The translations under genes were made by a program, and so were the position numbers. A stretch of DNA of 64,000 nt from an uncultured Odoribacter sp. (lineage in GTDB: Bacteria > Bacteroidota > Bacteroidia > Bacteroidales > Marinifilaceae), in assembly GCA_910589025.1 (NCBI GenBank), contig CAJURM010000002.1, positions 185,788-249,787 on the forward strand, given 5' to 3'. The notes under the pieces are model-generated. The model ran no database searches, was not told the origin of the DNA, and saw only the letters and a program-made list of their open reading frames with translations. Positions 36,574 to 45,389 of this stretch are shown here, in pieces (position 1 is the stretch's first letter; each line of letters opens with the position of its first letter).

Positions 36574-39066
36574 ATGGGGAAAAGTGATACGAAAAGGTTG
36601 AAGCAAATCATGACTTGTGCCGGAGAGGAAGCCAAGAGATTGGGAAATTCCAAAATCTATCCGGAACATTTGTTTTTGGGACTGTTGCGGCTGAGTCACG
36701 GACGGGCCATTGATGTGCTTATGGCGTTGGGACTGGATTTTTATGAGGTGAAGGATCGTATAGAGGAAAAGTTGGAGAAGAAGCGGGAAAAAATCGATTC
36801 TTTGACGGAATTGGATTTTACGCTGGCAGCGAACAGTATTTTGAAAAAAGTGATGGAGGAAGCTATGAAGCTGGGGGATGAACAGGTGGATTCGGAACAT
36901 GTGATGCTTGCTATTTTACGTAATGAATCCGGATTTGTGACCAAGCTTTGTAAATCGATGGGGATAGACTATGACGTCTTCAAAGAGCAACTGTTGAAAG
37001 AAAGGACAACGATGCAATCGGATTATAAAGAGAATGCCGATGATGAGGAGGAAATGGGGGAGGAAGATCCGGTGTTCAATCCCTATCGCCAGCCGACAAT
37101 GGGCAAGACTGATACGCCAGTGTTGGACAATTTCGGTATCGATATTACCAAAGCGGCGGAAGAGGGTTCGCTTGATCCGATTGTGGGGCGTGAAAATGAG
37201 ATAGAACGTTTGGCACAGATCCTGAGCCGGAGGAAAAAGAATAACCCTGTATTGATAGGTGAACCGGGGGTCGGGAAATCGGCTATTGCGGAAGGGTTGG
37301 CCATACGTATTATGCAGAAAAAAGTATCCCGGGTGTTGTTTGGCAAACGGGTCGTTGCATTGGACATCGCTGCCATTGTAGCGGGAACAAAATACCGTGG
37401 GCAGTTTGAGGAGCGGATGAAAGCTATACTCAATGAACTGGCCAAGAATAAGAATGTAATCCTGTTTATAGATGAAATCCATACCATTGTCGGTGCGGGA
37501 GGTTCCGGCGGAAGCCTGGATGCAGCCAATATGCTGAAACCGGCCTTGGCTCGCGGAGAGATTCAATGTATTGGGGCCACGACGCTGGATGAATACAGAC
37601 AGAATATAGAAAAAGACGGGGCATTGGAACGCCGTTTTCAGAAAGTCTTGGTTGAACCGACTTCTTTTGATGAAACCGTCGAGATATTGAACAACATCAA
37701 ATCCCGCTATGAGGAGCATCACAATGTCCGTTATACGGATGCAGCGATAAAAGCCTGCGTGAAGCTCACGAACCGTTATATTTCGGATCGTTCGCTACCG
37801 GACAAAGCGATAGATGCTTTGGACGAAGCGGGGTCACGGGCTCATATCATGAATATTCACGTCCCGCAGGTGATTGAAGAACTGGAAGCCTCAATAGAGA
37901 ATATCAAAGCTCAAAAGAAGGAAGCTGTAAAACAGCAGAATTTTGAGGTAGCGGCAGCATTCCGGGACAAGGAAAGACAACAGGTGGATCTTTTGGAGGA
38001 GGAAAAGGAAAACTGGCAGAAAGAACTGAATGATAATCCAATTGTAGTGGATGAAGAGCATGTAGCGGAGGTTGTAGCTATGATGACGGGAGTACCCGTG
38101 AGACGGATAGCCAAGACGGAAGGGATGAAGTTATTGCAGATGCATGATGAACTGGCGGGAAGTGTTATCGGACAGGATGAGGCGATAGAAAAAATCGTGA
38201 GAGCCATTCATCGTAACCGGGCAGGTCTGAAAGACCCAAACCGCCCGATTGGCTCGTTTATCTTCTTGGGACCGACGGGAGTAGGCAAGACACAATTAGC
38301 CAAGGTACTGGCACGCTATCTGTTTGATTCGGTTGACTCTCTCATTCGGATTGATATGAGCGAGTATATGGAAAAATTTGCGGTGTCGCGATTGGTGGGG
38401 GCGCCTCCGGGTTATGTTGGGTATGAAGAAGGCGGGCAGTTGACGGAAAAGGTGAGAAGAAAACCCTATTCTGTGGTGCTGTTGGATGAAATCGAAAAAG
38501 CCCATCCGGATGTTTTCAATATCCTGTTGCAATTGCTGGATGATGGACAACTGACAGACAGCCTGGGACGCAAGGTCGATTTTAAGAACACCATTGTTAT
38601 CATGACGTCCAATATCGGAAGCCGGCAGTTGAAAGATTTCGGACGAGGGATCGGGTTTGGAGTCGGAGACCGAAGTAAGGACAGCAATTATGCCCGGGGA
38701 GTGGTGGAAAAAGCACTGAAAAATACATTTGCTCCCGAATTTCTGAATCGCATTGATGATGTGATTGTATTCAATTCACTGAGTAAGGAGAATATTCATA
38801 AAATCATAGACATCGAACTGGCAGGTTTGATGAAGCGGGTAAAAGACCTGGGCTATTCGGTCCGGATTTCGGATGCTGCCAAGGAATTTCTGACTGAAAA
38901 GGGATATGACCCGCAGTTTGGTGCCCGTCCTTTGAAACGGGCCATTCAGAAATACCTGGAAGATGCCTTGGCAGAAGTCATCATTAAAGGTACGGTTCCC
39001 GAAGGAGGAATCCTGGAGGTGGATTGTGACAAGGAACACGATAAAGTGGTGGTTATGGAAGAGTAA
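36574..39066 (+). CDS. clpC: ATP-dependent Clp protease ATP-binding subunit ClpC
   Basis: An 830-residue Hsp100 unfoldase that feeds substrates to ClpP. It shows an N-terminal Clp_N repeat (about 1-145), a first AAA module with GEPGVGKSA (K235), a middle coiled-coil with a UVR-like segment (FEVAAAFRDKERQ), a second AAA module with GPTGVGKTQ (K572), and a D2 C-terminal domain (YDPQFGARPLKRAIQ). The UVR element points to ClpC rather than ClpA or ClpB. The ATG at 36574 is preceded by AGGAG four bases away; a TTG 30 bases upstream is less likely. A terminator follows. Confidence 0.92.
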   Translation: MGKSDTKRLKQIMTCAGEEAKRLGNSKIYPEHLFLGLLRLSHGRAIDVLMALGLDFYEVKDRIEEKLEKKREKIDSLTELDFTLAANSILKKVMEEAMKLGDEQVDSEHVMLAILRNESGFVTKLCKSMGIDYDVFKEQLLKERTTMQSDYKENADDEEEMGEEDPVFNPYRQPTMGKTDTPVLDNFGIDITKAAEEGSLDPIVGRENEIERLAQILSRRKKNNPVLIGEPGVGKSAIAEGLAIRIMQKKVSRVLFGKRVVALDIAAIVAGTKYRGQFEERMKAILNELAKNKNVILFIDEIHTIVGAGGSGGSLDAANMLKPALARGEIQCIGATTLDEYRQNIEKDGALERRFQKVLVEPTSFDETVEILNNIKSRYEEHHNVRYTDAAIKACVKLTNRYISDRSLPDKAIDALDEAGSRAHIMNIHVPQVIEELEASIENIKAQKKEAVKQQNFEVAAAFRDKERQQVDLLEEEKENWQKELNDNPIVVDEEHVAEVVAMMTGVPVRRIAKTEGMKLLQMHDELAGSVIGQDEAIEKIVRAIHRNRAGLKDPNRPIGSFIFLGPTGVGKTQLAKVLARYLFDSVDSLIRIDMSEYMEKFAVSRLVGAPPGYVGYEEGGQLTEKVRRKPYSVVLLDEIEKAHPDVFNILLQLLDDGQLTDSLGRKVDFKNTIVIMTSNIGSRQLKDFGRGIGFGVGDRSKDSNYARGVVEKALKNTFAPEFLNRIDDVIVFNSLSKENIHKIIDIELAGLMKRVKDLGYSVRISDAAKEFLTEKGYDPQFGARPLKRAIQKYLEDALAEVIIKGTVPEGGILEVDCDKEHDKVVVMEE

Positions 39067-39085
39067 ATACACCGCGATAGGATGA

Positions 39086-39128
39086 AAAAGCGCAGCAGAG
39101 ACTTATCGTTTATCTGTTGCGTTTTCTT
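39086..39128 (+). terminator. Terminator after clpC
   Basis: An 11-bp stem with two G-T pairs (AGCGCAGCAGA at 39089-39099 with TCTGTTGCGTT at 39113-39123) is followed by TTCTTT. Confidence 0.7.
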
Positions 39129-39152
39129 TATGGACATTTGGCGTAATGGGTT

Positions 39153-39626
39153 TTACGCTTTCTCTTCGGGCAGAGGGTCTACCTCTTTTTCAATAATCTG
39201 GTCTAAAGCAATGAATGATTCCGTTTTGGCAATTCCGGGAATGTTTTGCAGGGTATTCACCAACACATCCATCAAATGCTGATGGTTGTTGCAGCGTAAT
39301 TTCAATAGAAAAGTATAGTGTCCTGTGATAAAATGACACTCTGTGATTTCCGGGATTTTTTTTAACTCCTTGACGACAGCTCTGTATTGGTGTGCATTAT
39401 CCAGAACTACTCCGATAAAAGCACATATTTTCAGTCCTAAAGCCCGGGGCTTGACGATAAAACGGGAACCTTCGATAATTTCGGCATCCTCCATTTTCTT
39501 TACGCGTTGGTGGATGGCTGCTCCGGAAATGCCGCACTCTCTGGCGATTTCCAAAAAAGGAATCCTGGCGTTTTTCACCAGATAGGAAAGAATTTTCCTG
39601 TCTATGTCGTCAATTTGGTATTTCAT
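39153..39626 (-). CDS. Lrp/AsnC-family transcriptional regulator
   Basis: A 157-residue regulator of amino-acid-responsive genes. The N-terminal winged helix-turn-helix (IDRKILSYLVKNARIPFLEIARECGIS, with motifs seen up to residue 60) is followed by the RAM ligand-binding domain (about 70-145, CAFIGVVLDN, ITGHYTFLLKLRC). The ligand and targets cannot be read from sequence. It sits 29 bases downstream of the TetR-like gene on the same strand, so the two may be cotranscribed. Confidence 0.92.
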   Translation of the reverse strand: MKYQIDDIDRKILSYLVKNARIPFLEIARECGISGAAIHQRVKKMEDAEIIEGSRFIVKPRALGLKICAFIGVVLDNAHQYRAVVKELKKIPEITECHFITGHYTFLLKLRCNNHQHLMDVLVNTLQNIPGIAKTESFIALDQIIEKEVDPLPEEKA

Positions 39627-39655
39627 GGGTAGATTGTTTTTCGGGTTTGTGATAT

Positions 39656-40279
39656 TTATCTGAAATTTAATACGCTGTATAGTTGTTTCCTTTGCTTGTA
39701 ATAGCTTTTCCCTTCTTCGTTGGTAATGGCTTTGACCAGATTGTCAATGAGGTTGCTGAAAATGGTGTTGAACGTAAATCCTTCCGGCGGGTAGATTTCC
39801 GGATTGTGTATGTCATTCAGTTTGGCAATGAACATGCGTGCCAGCATTTCGCTGGAGACATCTTTTTTGTACATGCCCTGCTGCATCCCTTTTTCAATGT
39901 TGATTTTGATTTTCTCAAAGATAAAATCGGAGCGCAGATTTTTATGTGTTTCAAAGATTTTCGGGAAATCTTTGGCTAAAATCATCGTGACGGAAGGGGT
40001 GACGTCAAAAAAACGTTCGTTGATTTCGTTGCTGACCAACAGTAGTATATCAATGGCATTCCAGCCGTCAAAATTATATTCGTTGAAGATTTTTTCAAAG
40101 CATGCCCTTTCGTGTGTTAGTATGAGTTCGACAATCTCTTCCCGTTTTGAAAAATTATTTTCCAGCTCGGCAGAAGTCAGTCCCGCTTTTTTCAGACGTT
40201 CTTCGGAAAAATCATTTATACCATAGCATGAAATATAAGTCCTTAACTTTTCTGCCAGTTGAAATTTTTTCTCATCCAT
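39656..40279 (-). CDS. TetR-like transcriptional regulator
   Basis: A 207-residue helical protein. The N-terminal part (about 10-55) follows the TetR helix-turn-helix pattern: FSEERLKKAGLTSAELENNFSKREEI matches the order of conserved positions, though the recognition helix lacks the usual YHHF-type motif. The remaining helices should form the ligand-binding and dimer core. It is divergent from the alkaline-phosphatase-fold gene at 40488, whose promoter region it may control; that is inference. Confidence 0.75.
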   Translation of the reverse strand: MDEKKFQLAEKLRTYISCYGINDFSEERLKKAGLTSAELENNFSKREEIVELILTHERACFEKIFNEYNFDGWNAIDILLLVSNEINERFFDVTPSVTMILAKDFPKIFETHKNLRSDFIFEKIKINIEKGMQQGMYKKDVSSEMLARMFIAKLNDIHNPEIYPPEGFTFNTIFSNLIDNLVKAITNEEGKSYYKQRKQLYSVLNFR

Positions 40280-40376
40280 TCTGTAATTTCGGTTTAATAA
40301 ATTAAATGATAGTGGATTTCATCGTGTAAATATAGCAAACAAAAAAGAATTCAAGCAAGTTCTGCTTACAAATTAT

Positions 40377-40384
40377 TATCTTTG
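40377..40384 (+). promoter_or_regulatory. Upstream -7 box of the phosphatase-fold gene
   Basis: TATCTTTG is a perfect TAnnTTTG element. A second one lies 84 bases downstream. Confidence 0.45.
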
Positions 40385-40460
40385 GAGTGTTTATTCTTAA
40401 AATTAATTATCTGCAGTAGGGAAAATCCGGAGATGTGAAATGAGCTTTGGGGTATTTTCT

Positions 40461-40468
40461 TATATTTG
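40461..40468 (+). promoter_or_regulatory. Proximal -7 box of the phosphatase-fold gene
   Basis: TATATTTG, 19 bases before ATG 40488. It supports that start over the upstream ATG at 40440, which would lie upstream of this promoter. Confidence 0.5.
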
Positions 40469-40487
40469 TTGGAGTAAAAAGAGAGGT

Positions 40488-42071
40488 ATGAAGAAGTATT
40501 TAATTATGGTAGCAAGCCTGCTGCTATCGGTGATGGGATGGGCTGATGATAAACCCGGACTGGTGGTGGGGATTACGGTCAATCAGTTTTATCCGGAATG
40601 GCTTTCAATTTATAAGAACGACCTTGGAGCAGAAGGGTTCAACCGGATTATGAGAGAGGGTAAGAAATCGATGGCTGATTATAACTACCTTTTTTCGCAG
40701 ACGGGTATGGACCAGGCTACCATATACACCGGTCTGTTACCAGTTTCGCATGGTATTGTGGCTCACGACTGGTTGGACCGCTTGTCGGGAAAACGGGTCA
40801 ATAATACGGAAAGTGAGGAATATGTGGAAATCGGAGAAGGGGATTCCCTGAAAGGATACAGTCCGGAACACTTGCAGGCGTTGTCCCTGGGCTGCATGAT
40901 GAAAATGAACAATCTTTTCTCAAAAGTATACAGTGTGGGGATGAATCCCGAAGAGGTGGTGCTGAGTGGGGGAAGCTGTGCCGACCTGGCTTTGTGGTTT
41001 AATGAGAAAAGCGGGAAATGGGTATCTTCCCGCTATTATGCCGATTCCTTGCCGGGGTGGGTAAAGGAGTTCAACAACACGTCTGCAAGTGATTTTTTTG
41101 TCAAAAGAGGGTGGATGCCGTTGGCAGAAGAAGAAGGAAATTCATTGATGCTTAAGCTGAAAAATAAAGTAGGCATCGGGAGCAGCTTTTATTATGATAT
41201 TGCGCAGATCAAACGCAAATTCAACACCTACCGGGTATTGAAGGCAACTCCTTATGCCAATACTATGGTAACGGATTTAGCGGTTGCTTTGATTGCGGAG
41301 GCCGGTCTGGGCAAAGACAATGACACTGATTTGCTGACATTGAATTATTCGAGTTTGGATTACATGAACCGTGATTTCGGTGTATATGCCAAAGAATTTC
41401 AAGACATGGTGGTGCGGCTTGACCGGGATATAGCCCGTTTGCTGAGTGTTTTGGATGCTCAGGTGGGAAAGGGGAATTATACCGTAGTGCTGACATTCAG
41501 CGAGGCGCGGGAATTGTTGCCGGAAGAGTTGGAACGGGTGAGAATACAGGGTGGCTATTTTAGCATATTCAAGGCGGTTGCATTGTTGAAATCCTATCTT
41601 AATCTGATATACGGAGACGGAAACTGGGTGGTGGATTACGATGCGGGACAGGTCTATCTGAACAGGGAACTGATTGAAAAGAATAAACTGGCATTTAAAG
41701 ATGTACAGGATAGAGTGGCGGATTTTATGGTGGAATTTGAGGGTGTCGGGAAAGTACTTCCGGCTTACTCCCTGACGCGGAACGCTTTTTCGGGGGGAAT
41801 GGAACAGTTGATGCAGAATGCTTATTCCCAAAAGAGAAGCGGGGATGTGATGTATGCTTTATTGCCGGCCTGGGTACCGGAATTGAAAGACAGGGAAGAT
41901 ATCTATTTCAGATACAGCAAACGAAACAAAGTCCCTGTCTACCTGTTTGGAGCAGGCGTGAATGGCCGGGTACGGAAAGAATGCAACATAACAGATATTT
42001 TGCCGACCCTCTGTGGGTTGATGGGAATCCCGGTATCTTACACTTCAACAGGAGAATCCCTTATGGAATAG
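40488..42071 (+). CDS. PafA-like alkaline-phosphatase-fold protein lacking metal ligands
   Basis: A 527-residue exported protein (signal peptide about 1-18, ending GWAD). It follows PafA-type phosphatases over its length: LVVGITVNQFYPEWL, ATIYTGLLPVSHGIVAHDW, RLDRDIARLLSVLD and KGNYTVVL. The nucleophile Thr is kept (T72), and one Asp ligand (D291). Other expected ligands are changed: the first Asp is Asn (N32), the His after D291 is Arg (R295), and the Asp-His pair of the ADHG motif is Ser-Glu (S338, E339). It is therefore probably an inactive or re-purposed enzyme. It abuts gldD tail to tail. Confidence 0.8.
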   Translation: MKKYLIMVASLLLSVMGWADDKPGLVVGITVNQFYPEWLSIYKNDLGAEGFNRIMREGKKSMADYNYLFSQTGMDQATIYTGLLPVSHGIVAHDWLDRLSGKRVNNTESEEYVEIGEGDSLKGYSPEHLQALSLGCMMKMNNLFSKVYSVGMNPEEVVLSGGSCADLALWFNEKSGKWVSSRYYADSLPGWVKEFNNTSASDFFVKRGWMPLAEEEGNSLMLKLKNKVGIGSSFYYDIAQIKRKFNTYRVLKATPYANTMVTDLAVALIAEAGLGKDNDTDLLTLNYSSLDYMNRDFGVYAKEFQDMVVRLDRDIARLLSVLDAQVGKGNYTVVLTFSEARELLPEELERVRIQGGYFSIFKAVALLKSYLNLIYGDGNWVVDYDAGQVYLNRELIEKNKLAFKDVQDRVADFMVEFEGVGKVLPAYSLTRNAFSGGMEQLMQNAYSQKRSGDVMYALLPAWVPELKDREDIYFRYSKRNKVPVYLFGAGVNGRVRKECNITDILPTLCGLMGIPVSYTSTGESLME

Positions 42072-42641
42072 TCATTTCTGAAACTCCATTGTCTCCATCA
42101 GGCGGATTACATCTTCCCGCAGATAGTCAATCACCGGAGCCAGAGAGTCCTTATTGGGTCGTGTCGCAATATAAAGGGAGCCCCGCAGGAAATGGCGGGT
42201 TGAGTCTGTCATGAAAAACTGTACCGGCGAGGCGGCATTGCCTTCGATAATGTACAGCAGACCGAAACTTCCATTGTCCTGTTGGTAAAAATGCTCGTTT
42301 ATCGATTCCGCTTTGAGCGTATGGGCATAGGCCAGACGGTGGCAGTCCTCTTGTAGTCTTGCCAGTGTCGTATCCGTAGTGATCGGTTTATAGGAAAGGT
42401 TTATTTTGGCGTGGTATACCGGATACACAATGTTTATCCAGTAGGCTTCCGCATCCGGGGTTTGGTCGGTTTCAATGAAAGCTTCACTGGCTAATTGAAA
42501 ACGATAGGGCAGGGAAGCCTGGCTGGTCTGATAGCTCTTTTCAGGAAAAGTAATCCGGTAATACCCATACGGTTTCGGAGTATAGTCCGGATTGCAGCCG
42601 CAAACAAAACTGAGTATCACCAGATATAAAAAATACTTCAT
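42072..42641 (-). CDS. gldD: gliding motility lipoprotein GldD
   Basis: A 189-residue lipoprotein with a signal ending in a Cys (C16, FVCGC), then NPDYTPKPYGYYRI, the GldD signature. In Flavobacterium johnsoniae GldD is needed for gliding and type IX secretion. Here it follows gldE by 11 bases, as in many Bacteroidota, including non-gliders, so a broader envelope role is likely. Its stop touches the stop of the convergent phosphatase-fold gene. Confidence 0.9.
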   Translation of the reverse strand: MKYFLYLVILSFVCGCNPDYTPKPYGYYRITFPEKSYQTSQASLPYRFQLASEAFIETDQTPDAEAYWINIVYPVYHAKINLSYKPITTDTTLARLQEDCHRLAYAHTLKAESINEHFYQQDNGSFGLLYIIEGNAASPVQFFMTDSTRHFLRGSLYIATRPNKDSLAPVIDYLREDVIRLMETMEFQK

Positions 42642-42652
42642 ATTCCCTCCCT

Positions 42653-43963
42653 TTATGTTTCCGCATTCGTGTTTTTCTCGTACTTGATTTTTTTGATTCT
42701 CCGGTTGTCCACGTCTAAAATGGTGAATTTGTGTTCCCGGTAGACAATGACCTCGTTTTTCTTCGGCAATTCTCCTTTGATTTCAAGAATCAGTCCGGCT
42801 AATGTATCGGCTTCTCCTTCGATTTCCTTGAAACTATTGTTTTCAGCATCAATAATTTTCTCGAAATCATTTAGCAGGGTGTGGCCTTCAAAAATGAATG
42901 CGTCGTTTTTGATTTTGATGTACGTGTGTTCCTGCTCGTCCGTTTCATCGTTGATTTCTCCGATAATCTCTTCCAGAATGTCTTCCATCGTGACGATACC
43001 GGAAGTTCCTCCGTATTCATCCACCACAATGGCCAGGTGGACTTTTTTGGATTGGAACTCTTCCAGCAAGTCGTTGATTTTTTTAGTTTCGGGGACAAAA
43101 TAGGCGGGGCGTATCAGAGTTTGCCATTTGAAATTGGCCGGCTCTTTCAGGTGTGCCAGCAAGTCCTTGATGTATAAAATGCCGACGATATTGTCTAAAT
43201 TCTCGTGGTATACCGGAAGACGGGAGTAGCCGTGTTCGATGATAAGCTGGCGGAGATGTTCGAAATCATCGTCCAGGCTTACGGCAATGATATTGATGCG
43301 GGGCTGGATAATGTCGATCGCGGAAATATTGCTGAAACGGACAATGCCTTCCAGAATGTCTTTTTCCTCTGTCAGCTCGGCATCGTCTGTCAGCTCCAGG
43401 GCTTTGGACAGTTGGTCCATGGACAGGCTGTCTTTTTTTGCCACTTTCTTGCTGATTATTGAAGTGGAATGTATAAGCAGAGAAGACAGCGGGCGGAACA
43501 GGTAACCTAAAAATGACAGGGGAGAAGCCATGAAAATGGCAACCTTGGTCTGCGAACGGTTGGCATACAGCTTGGGCATAATTTCCCCGAACAGCAGGAT
43601 GACAAATGTAACGACAATAACCTGGATAATAAAGCCTAATACCGGATTGTTTGAAAAATCGAACAACGAATCGACCAGGTAAGCGGAAATGATAACAATT
43701 CCTACGTTGACAAAATTATTGGAAATCAAGATGGTGGCTAACAAACGGTCCGGCTTTTTATGAAGATGGAGTACCTTATGATATCCTTTCTGGCTTAATT
43801 CGTCCAATTGGCCCGGACTCAGGGAAAAGAAAGCCACCTCTGAGGCAGAGATGAGGGCTGAAGACAGCAGCAATAATATTAATATAACAATAAAAATCAG
43901 ATCGGTGATACTGAATCCCCCCAAGGGGACGTCTGAAACGGCTTGTATTATATCAGTTTCCAA
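42653..43963 (-). CDS. gldE: gliding motility-associated protein GldE (CNNM/CorC family)
   Basis: A 436-residue membrane protein with a DUF21/CNNM domain of three to four helices (about 15-185), a CBS pair (about 210-330, IDIIQPRINIIAVSL and SGIVTMEDILEEIIGEI) and a C-terminal CorC_HlyC domain (about 345-430). Members of this superfamily are linked to Mg2+ and other cation transport; GldE itself can support GldD in Flavobacterium. It lies between ssb and gldD, a conserved Bacteroidota order. Confidence 0.92.
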   Translation of the reverse strand: METDIIQAVSDVPLGGFSITDLIFIVILILLLLSSALISASEVAFFSLSPGQLDELSQKGYHKVLHLHKKPDRLLATILISNNFVNVGIVIISAYLVDSLFDFSNNPVLGFIIQVIVVTFVILLFGEIMPKLYANRSQTKVAIFMASPLSFLGYLFRPLSSLLIHSTSIISKKVAKKDSLSMDQLSKALELTDDAELTEEKDILEGIVRFSNISAIDIIQPRINIIAVSLDDDFEHLRQLIIEHGYSRLPVYHENLDNIVGILYIKDLLAHLKEPANFKWQTLIRPAYFVPETKKINDLLEEFQSKKVHLAIVVDEYGGTSGIVTMEDILEEIIGEINDETDEQEHTYIKIKNDAFIFEGHTLLNDFEKIIDAENNSFKEIEGEADTLAGLILEIKGELPKKNEVIVYREHKFTILDVDNRRIKKIKYEKNTNAET

Positions 43964-44006
43964 AATATAAGAAATTAGTTAAACATATGGTTTTCCTATT
44001 GAGAGG

Positions 44007-44081
44007 AAAAAAGTTTGCAGAGCACAATACATGGGTATCGAATGTATGCAGTGGAAATGTCTCTCTGCTCCGCAAACTTTT
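44007..44081 (-). terminator. Terminator after ssb with a nested hairpin
   Basis: A 16-bp near-perfect stem (AAAAGTTTGCAGAGCA at 44009-44024 with TGCTCCGCAAACTTTT at 44066-44081) encloses a second dyad (ATACAT with ATGTAT). The minus-strand side ends in a T tract, so it probably ends ssb. Confidence 0.7.
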
Positions 44082-44090
44082 ATATCCCGT

Positions 44091-44528
44091 TTAGAACGGC
44101 AAATCGTCGCTTTCGTCCGGTACCGGAGTCATGGGCTGGGACGGTGTGCCTGAACTTGCCGGAGCGTCATAGTTCCGGGAAGAGGCATACTCGCCGTTAT
44201 CCTGTTTGGGAGAAAGCATTTGCATGGTATCTCCCTGTATTTCGGTCATGTATTTTTTTACACCGTTTTGGTCTTCCCACGACCGGTTGCGGATACGGCC
44301 TTCAATATACAATCTCATGCCTTTTTTTACATATTTTTCTGCTATTTCAGCCAGGTTCCTCCACAGTACGATGTTGTGCCACTCGGTCTGGTCTACTCGC
44401 TCGCCGTTCTTGTTTTTGTAACTCTCTGTAGTTGCCAGACTGAAACGGGCAACGGCTACACCGCCGTCCAGATACTTGATGTCAGGATCTGCACCGACGT
44501 TTCCGATTAAGATAACTTTATTCACCAT
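44091..44528 (-). CDS. ssb: single-stranded DNA-binding protein
   Basis: A 145-residue SSB that coats single-stranded DNA in replication and repair. The OB fold covers about 1-110 (VNKVILIGNVGADPDIKYL, FSLATTESYKNK, YIEGRIRNRSWED). A Gly/Ser/Pro-rich linker leads to the acidic tip ESDDLPF, which recruits repair and replication partners. Length is shorter than E. coli SSB but normal for Bacteroidota. It heads an ssb-gldE-gldD cluster, though an internal terminator separates ssb from gldE. Confidence 0.95.
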   Translation of the reverse strand: MVNKVILIGNVGADPDIKYLDGGVAVARFSLATTESYKNKNGERVDQTEWHNIVLWRNLAEIAEKYVKKGMRLYIEGRIRNRSWEDQNGVKKYMTEIQGDTMQMLSPKQDNGEYASSRNYDAPASSGTPSQPMTPVPDESDDLPF

Positions 44529-44743
44529 GATGATCAGAATTAAGATTTATACACAAGTTACAAAAAAATAAAATAACTTCATATATTTTTCGGGTCAAAA
44601 AATTCCAAAATGCGAATATACGTGAAAAAAGGGGAAAGTGGAAAGCAATCCCGCAATTTTTTTTACCTTCCTGTCTCTTCACTGTGAGCGTAAAAAAAAT
44701 GACAAAAAATGTAAGGTTTTTTTTATTGTTTCCAGAAAAGCCT

Positions 44744-44751
44744 TATATTTG
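44744..44751 (+). promoter_or_regulatory. -7 box of the HU gene
   Basis: TATATTTG followed by C, a perfect TAnnTTTG element, lies 57 bases before the HU ATG. The tract upstream is T rich. Confidence 0.6.
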
Positions 44752-44808
44752 CAGACTGAAAATGAATCAGGAGCAAATAAATTATTGAATATTAAATATT
44801 TATAGAAA

Positions 44809-45096
44809 ATGACTAAAGCGGATATTGTTAACGAAATTTCGAGAACAACCGGGATTGAGAAGGTAGCTGTACAGGCTACAGTAGAGGCTTTCATGGAGTC
44901 GATAAAGAATTCCGTAGTTGGAGGTAAAAATGTGTATTTGAGAGGATTCGGTAGTTTTGTCGTTAAAAAGAGAGCCGAGAAAACAGCCCGTAATATTTCA
45001 AAGAATGTTACCATTAAAATACCTGAACACTTCATCCCTTCGTTTAAACCGTCTAAGAGTTTTGTGACTGAAGTAAAAGGAAAAGTTAAAAAATAA
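44809..45096 (+). CDS. hup: HU family DNA-binding protein
   Basis: A 95-residue nucleoid protein. The helical N-terminal half (MTKADIVNEISRTTGI) and the beta-arm region (VYLRGFGSFVVKKRAEKTARN) are those of the HU/IHF fold. The arm contains the Arg/Lys residues expected for DNA bending, while the usual Pro of the intercalating tip is replaced within KNVTIKIPEH. It starts a short unit with a tiny basic protein 14 bases downstream. Confidence 0.94.
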   Translation: MTKADIVNEISRTTGIEKVAVQATVEAFMESIKNSVVGGKNVYLRGFGSFVVKKRAEKTARNISKNVTIKIPEHFIPSFKPSKSFVTEVKGKVKK

Positions 45097-45099
45097 GAA

Positions 45100-45105
45100 A
45101 GGAGG
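45100..45105 (+). promoter_or_regulatory. Perfect Shine-Dalgarno (AGGAGG) before the small basic protein
   Basis: AGGAGG ends 5 bases before ATG 45111. Strong Shine-Dalgarno sites are rare in Bacteroidota, whose ribosomes mostly ignore them, so it marks an exception. Confidence 0.75.
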
Positions 45106-45110
45106 AAGTT

Positions 45111-45200
45111 ATGCCCAGCGGTAAAAAAAGAAAAAGACATAAGATGGCAACTCACAAACGTAAAAAAAGACTGAGAAAGAATCGTCATAAGAAGAAATAA
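45111..45200 (+). CDS. tiny basic AURKAIP1/COX24-type ribosome-associated protein
   Basis: A 29-residue protein with 19 Lys, Arg or His. The repeated KKRKRHKMATHKRKKRLRK pattern is that of the AURKAIP1/COX24 domain, related to mitochondrial ribosomal protein mS38; such short proteins are annotated in many Bacteroidota next to HU. The high charge fits an rRNA-binding extension of the small ribosomal subunit. Function in this organism is inferred from that family. It is preceded by a perfect Shine-Dalgarno and followed by a hairpin. Confidence 0.8.
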   Translation: MPSGKKRKRHKMATHKRKKRLRKNRHKKK

Positions 45201-45223
45201 ACGACGTTTGTGATTTGAAGAAT

Positions 45224-45262
45224 ATAAACCTAAAGGACAAACTGTTCTTTAGGTTTATTTAA
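45224..45262 (+). terminator. Terminator after the HU unit
   Basis: A 12-bp perfect stem (ATAAACCTAAAG with CTTTAGGTTTAT, 11-base loop) is followed by a weak T-rich tract. Confidence 0.7.
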
Positions 45263-45389
45263 TTAATATAAATGAGTTGAAAGTCGGAAATCAGCTGGCG
45301 TTTGCCGTATATCAACAGGAAAACGGAGAAAGTAATTGTTTTTACGATGCTCCGGGTTGGTTTTTGACTTTTACAAATATACTGCACGG

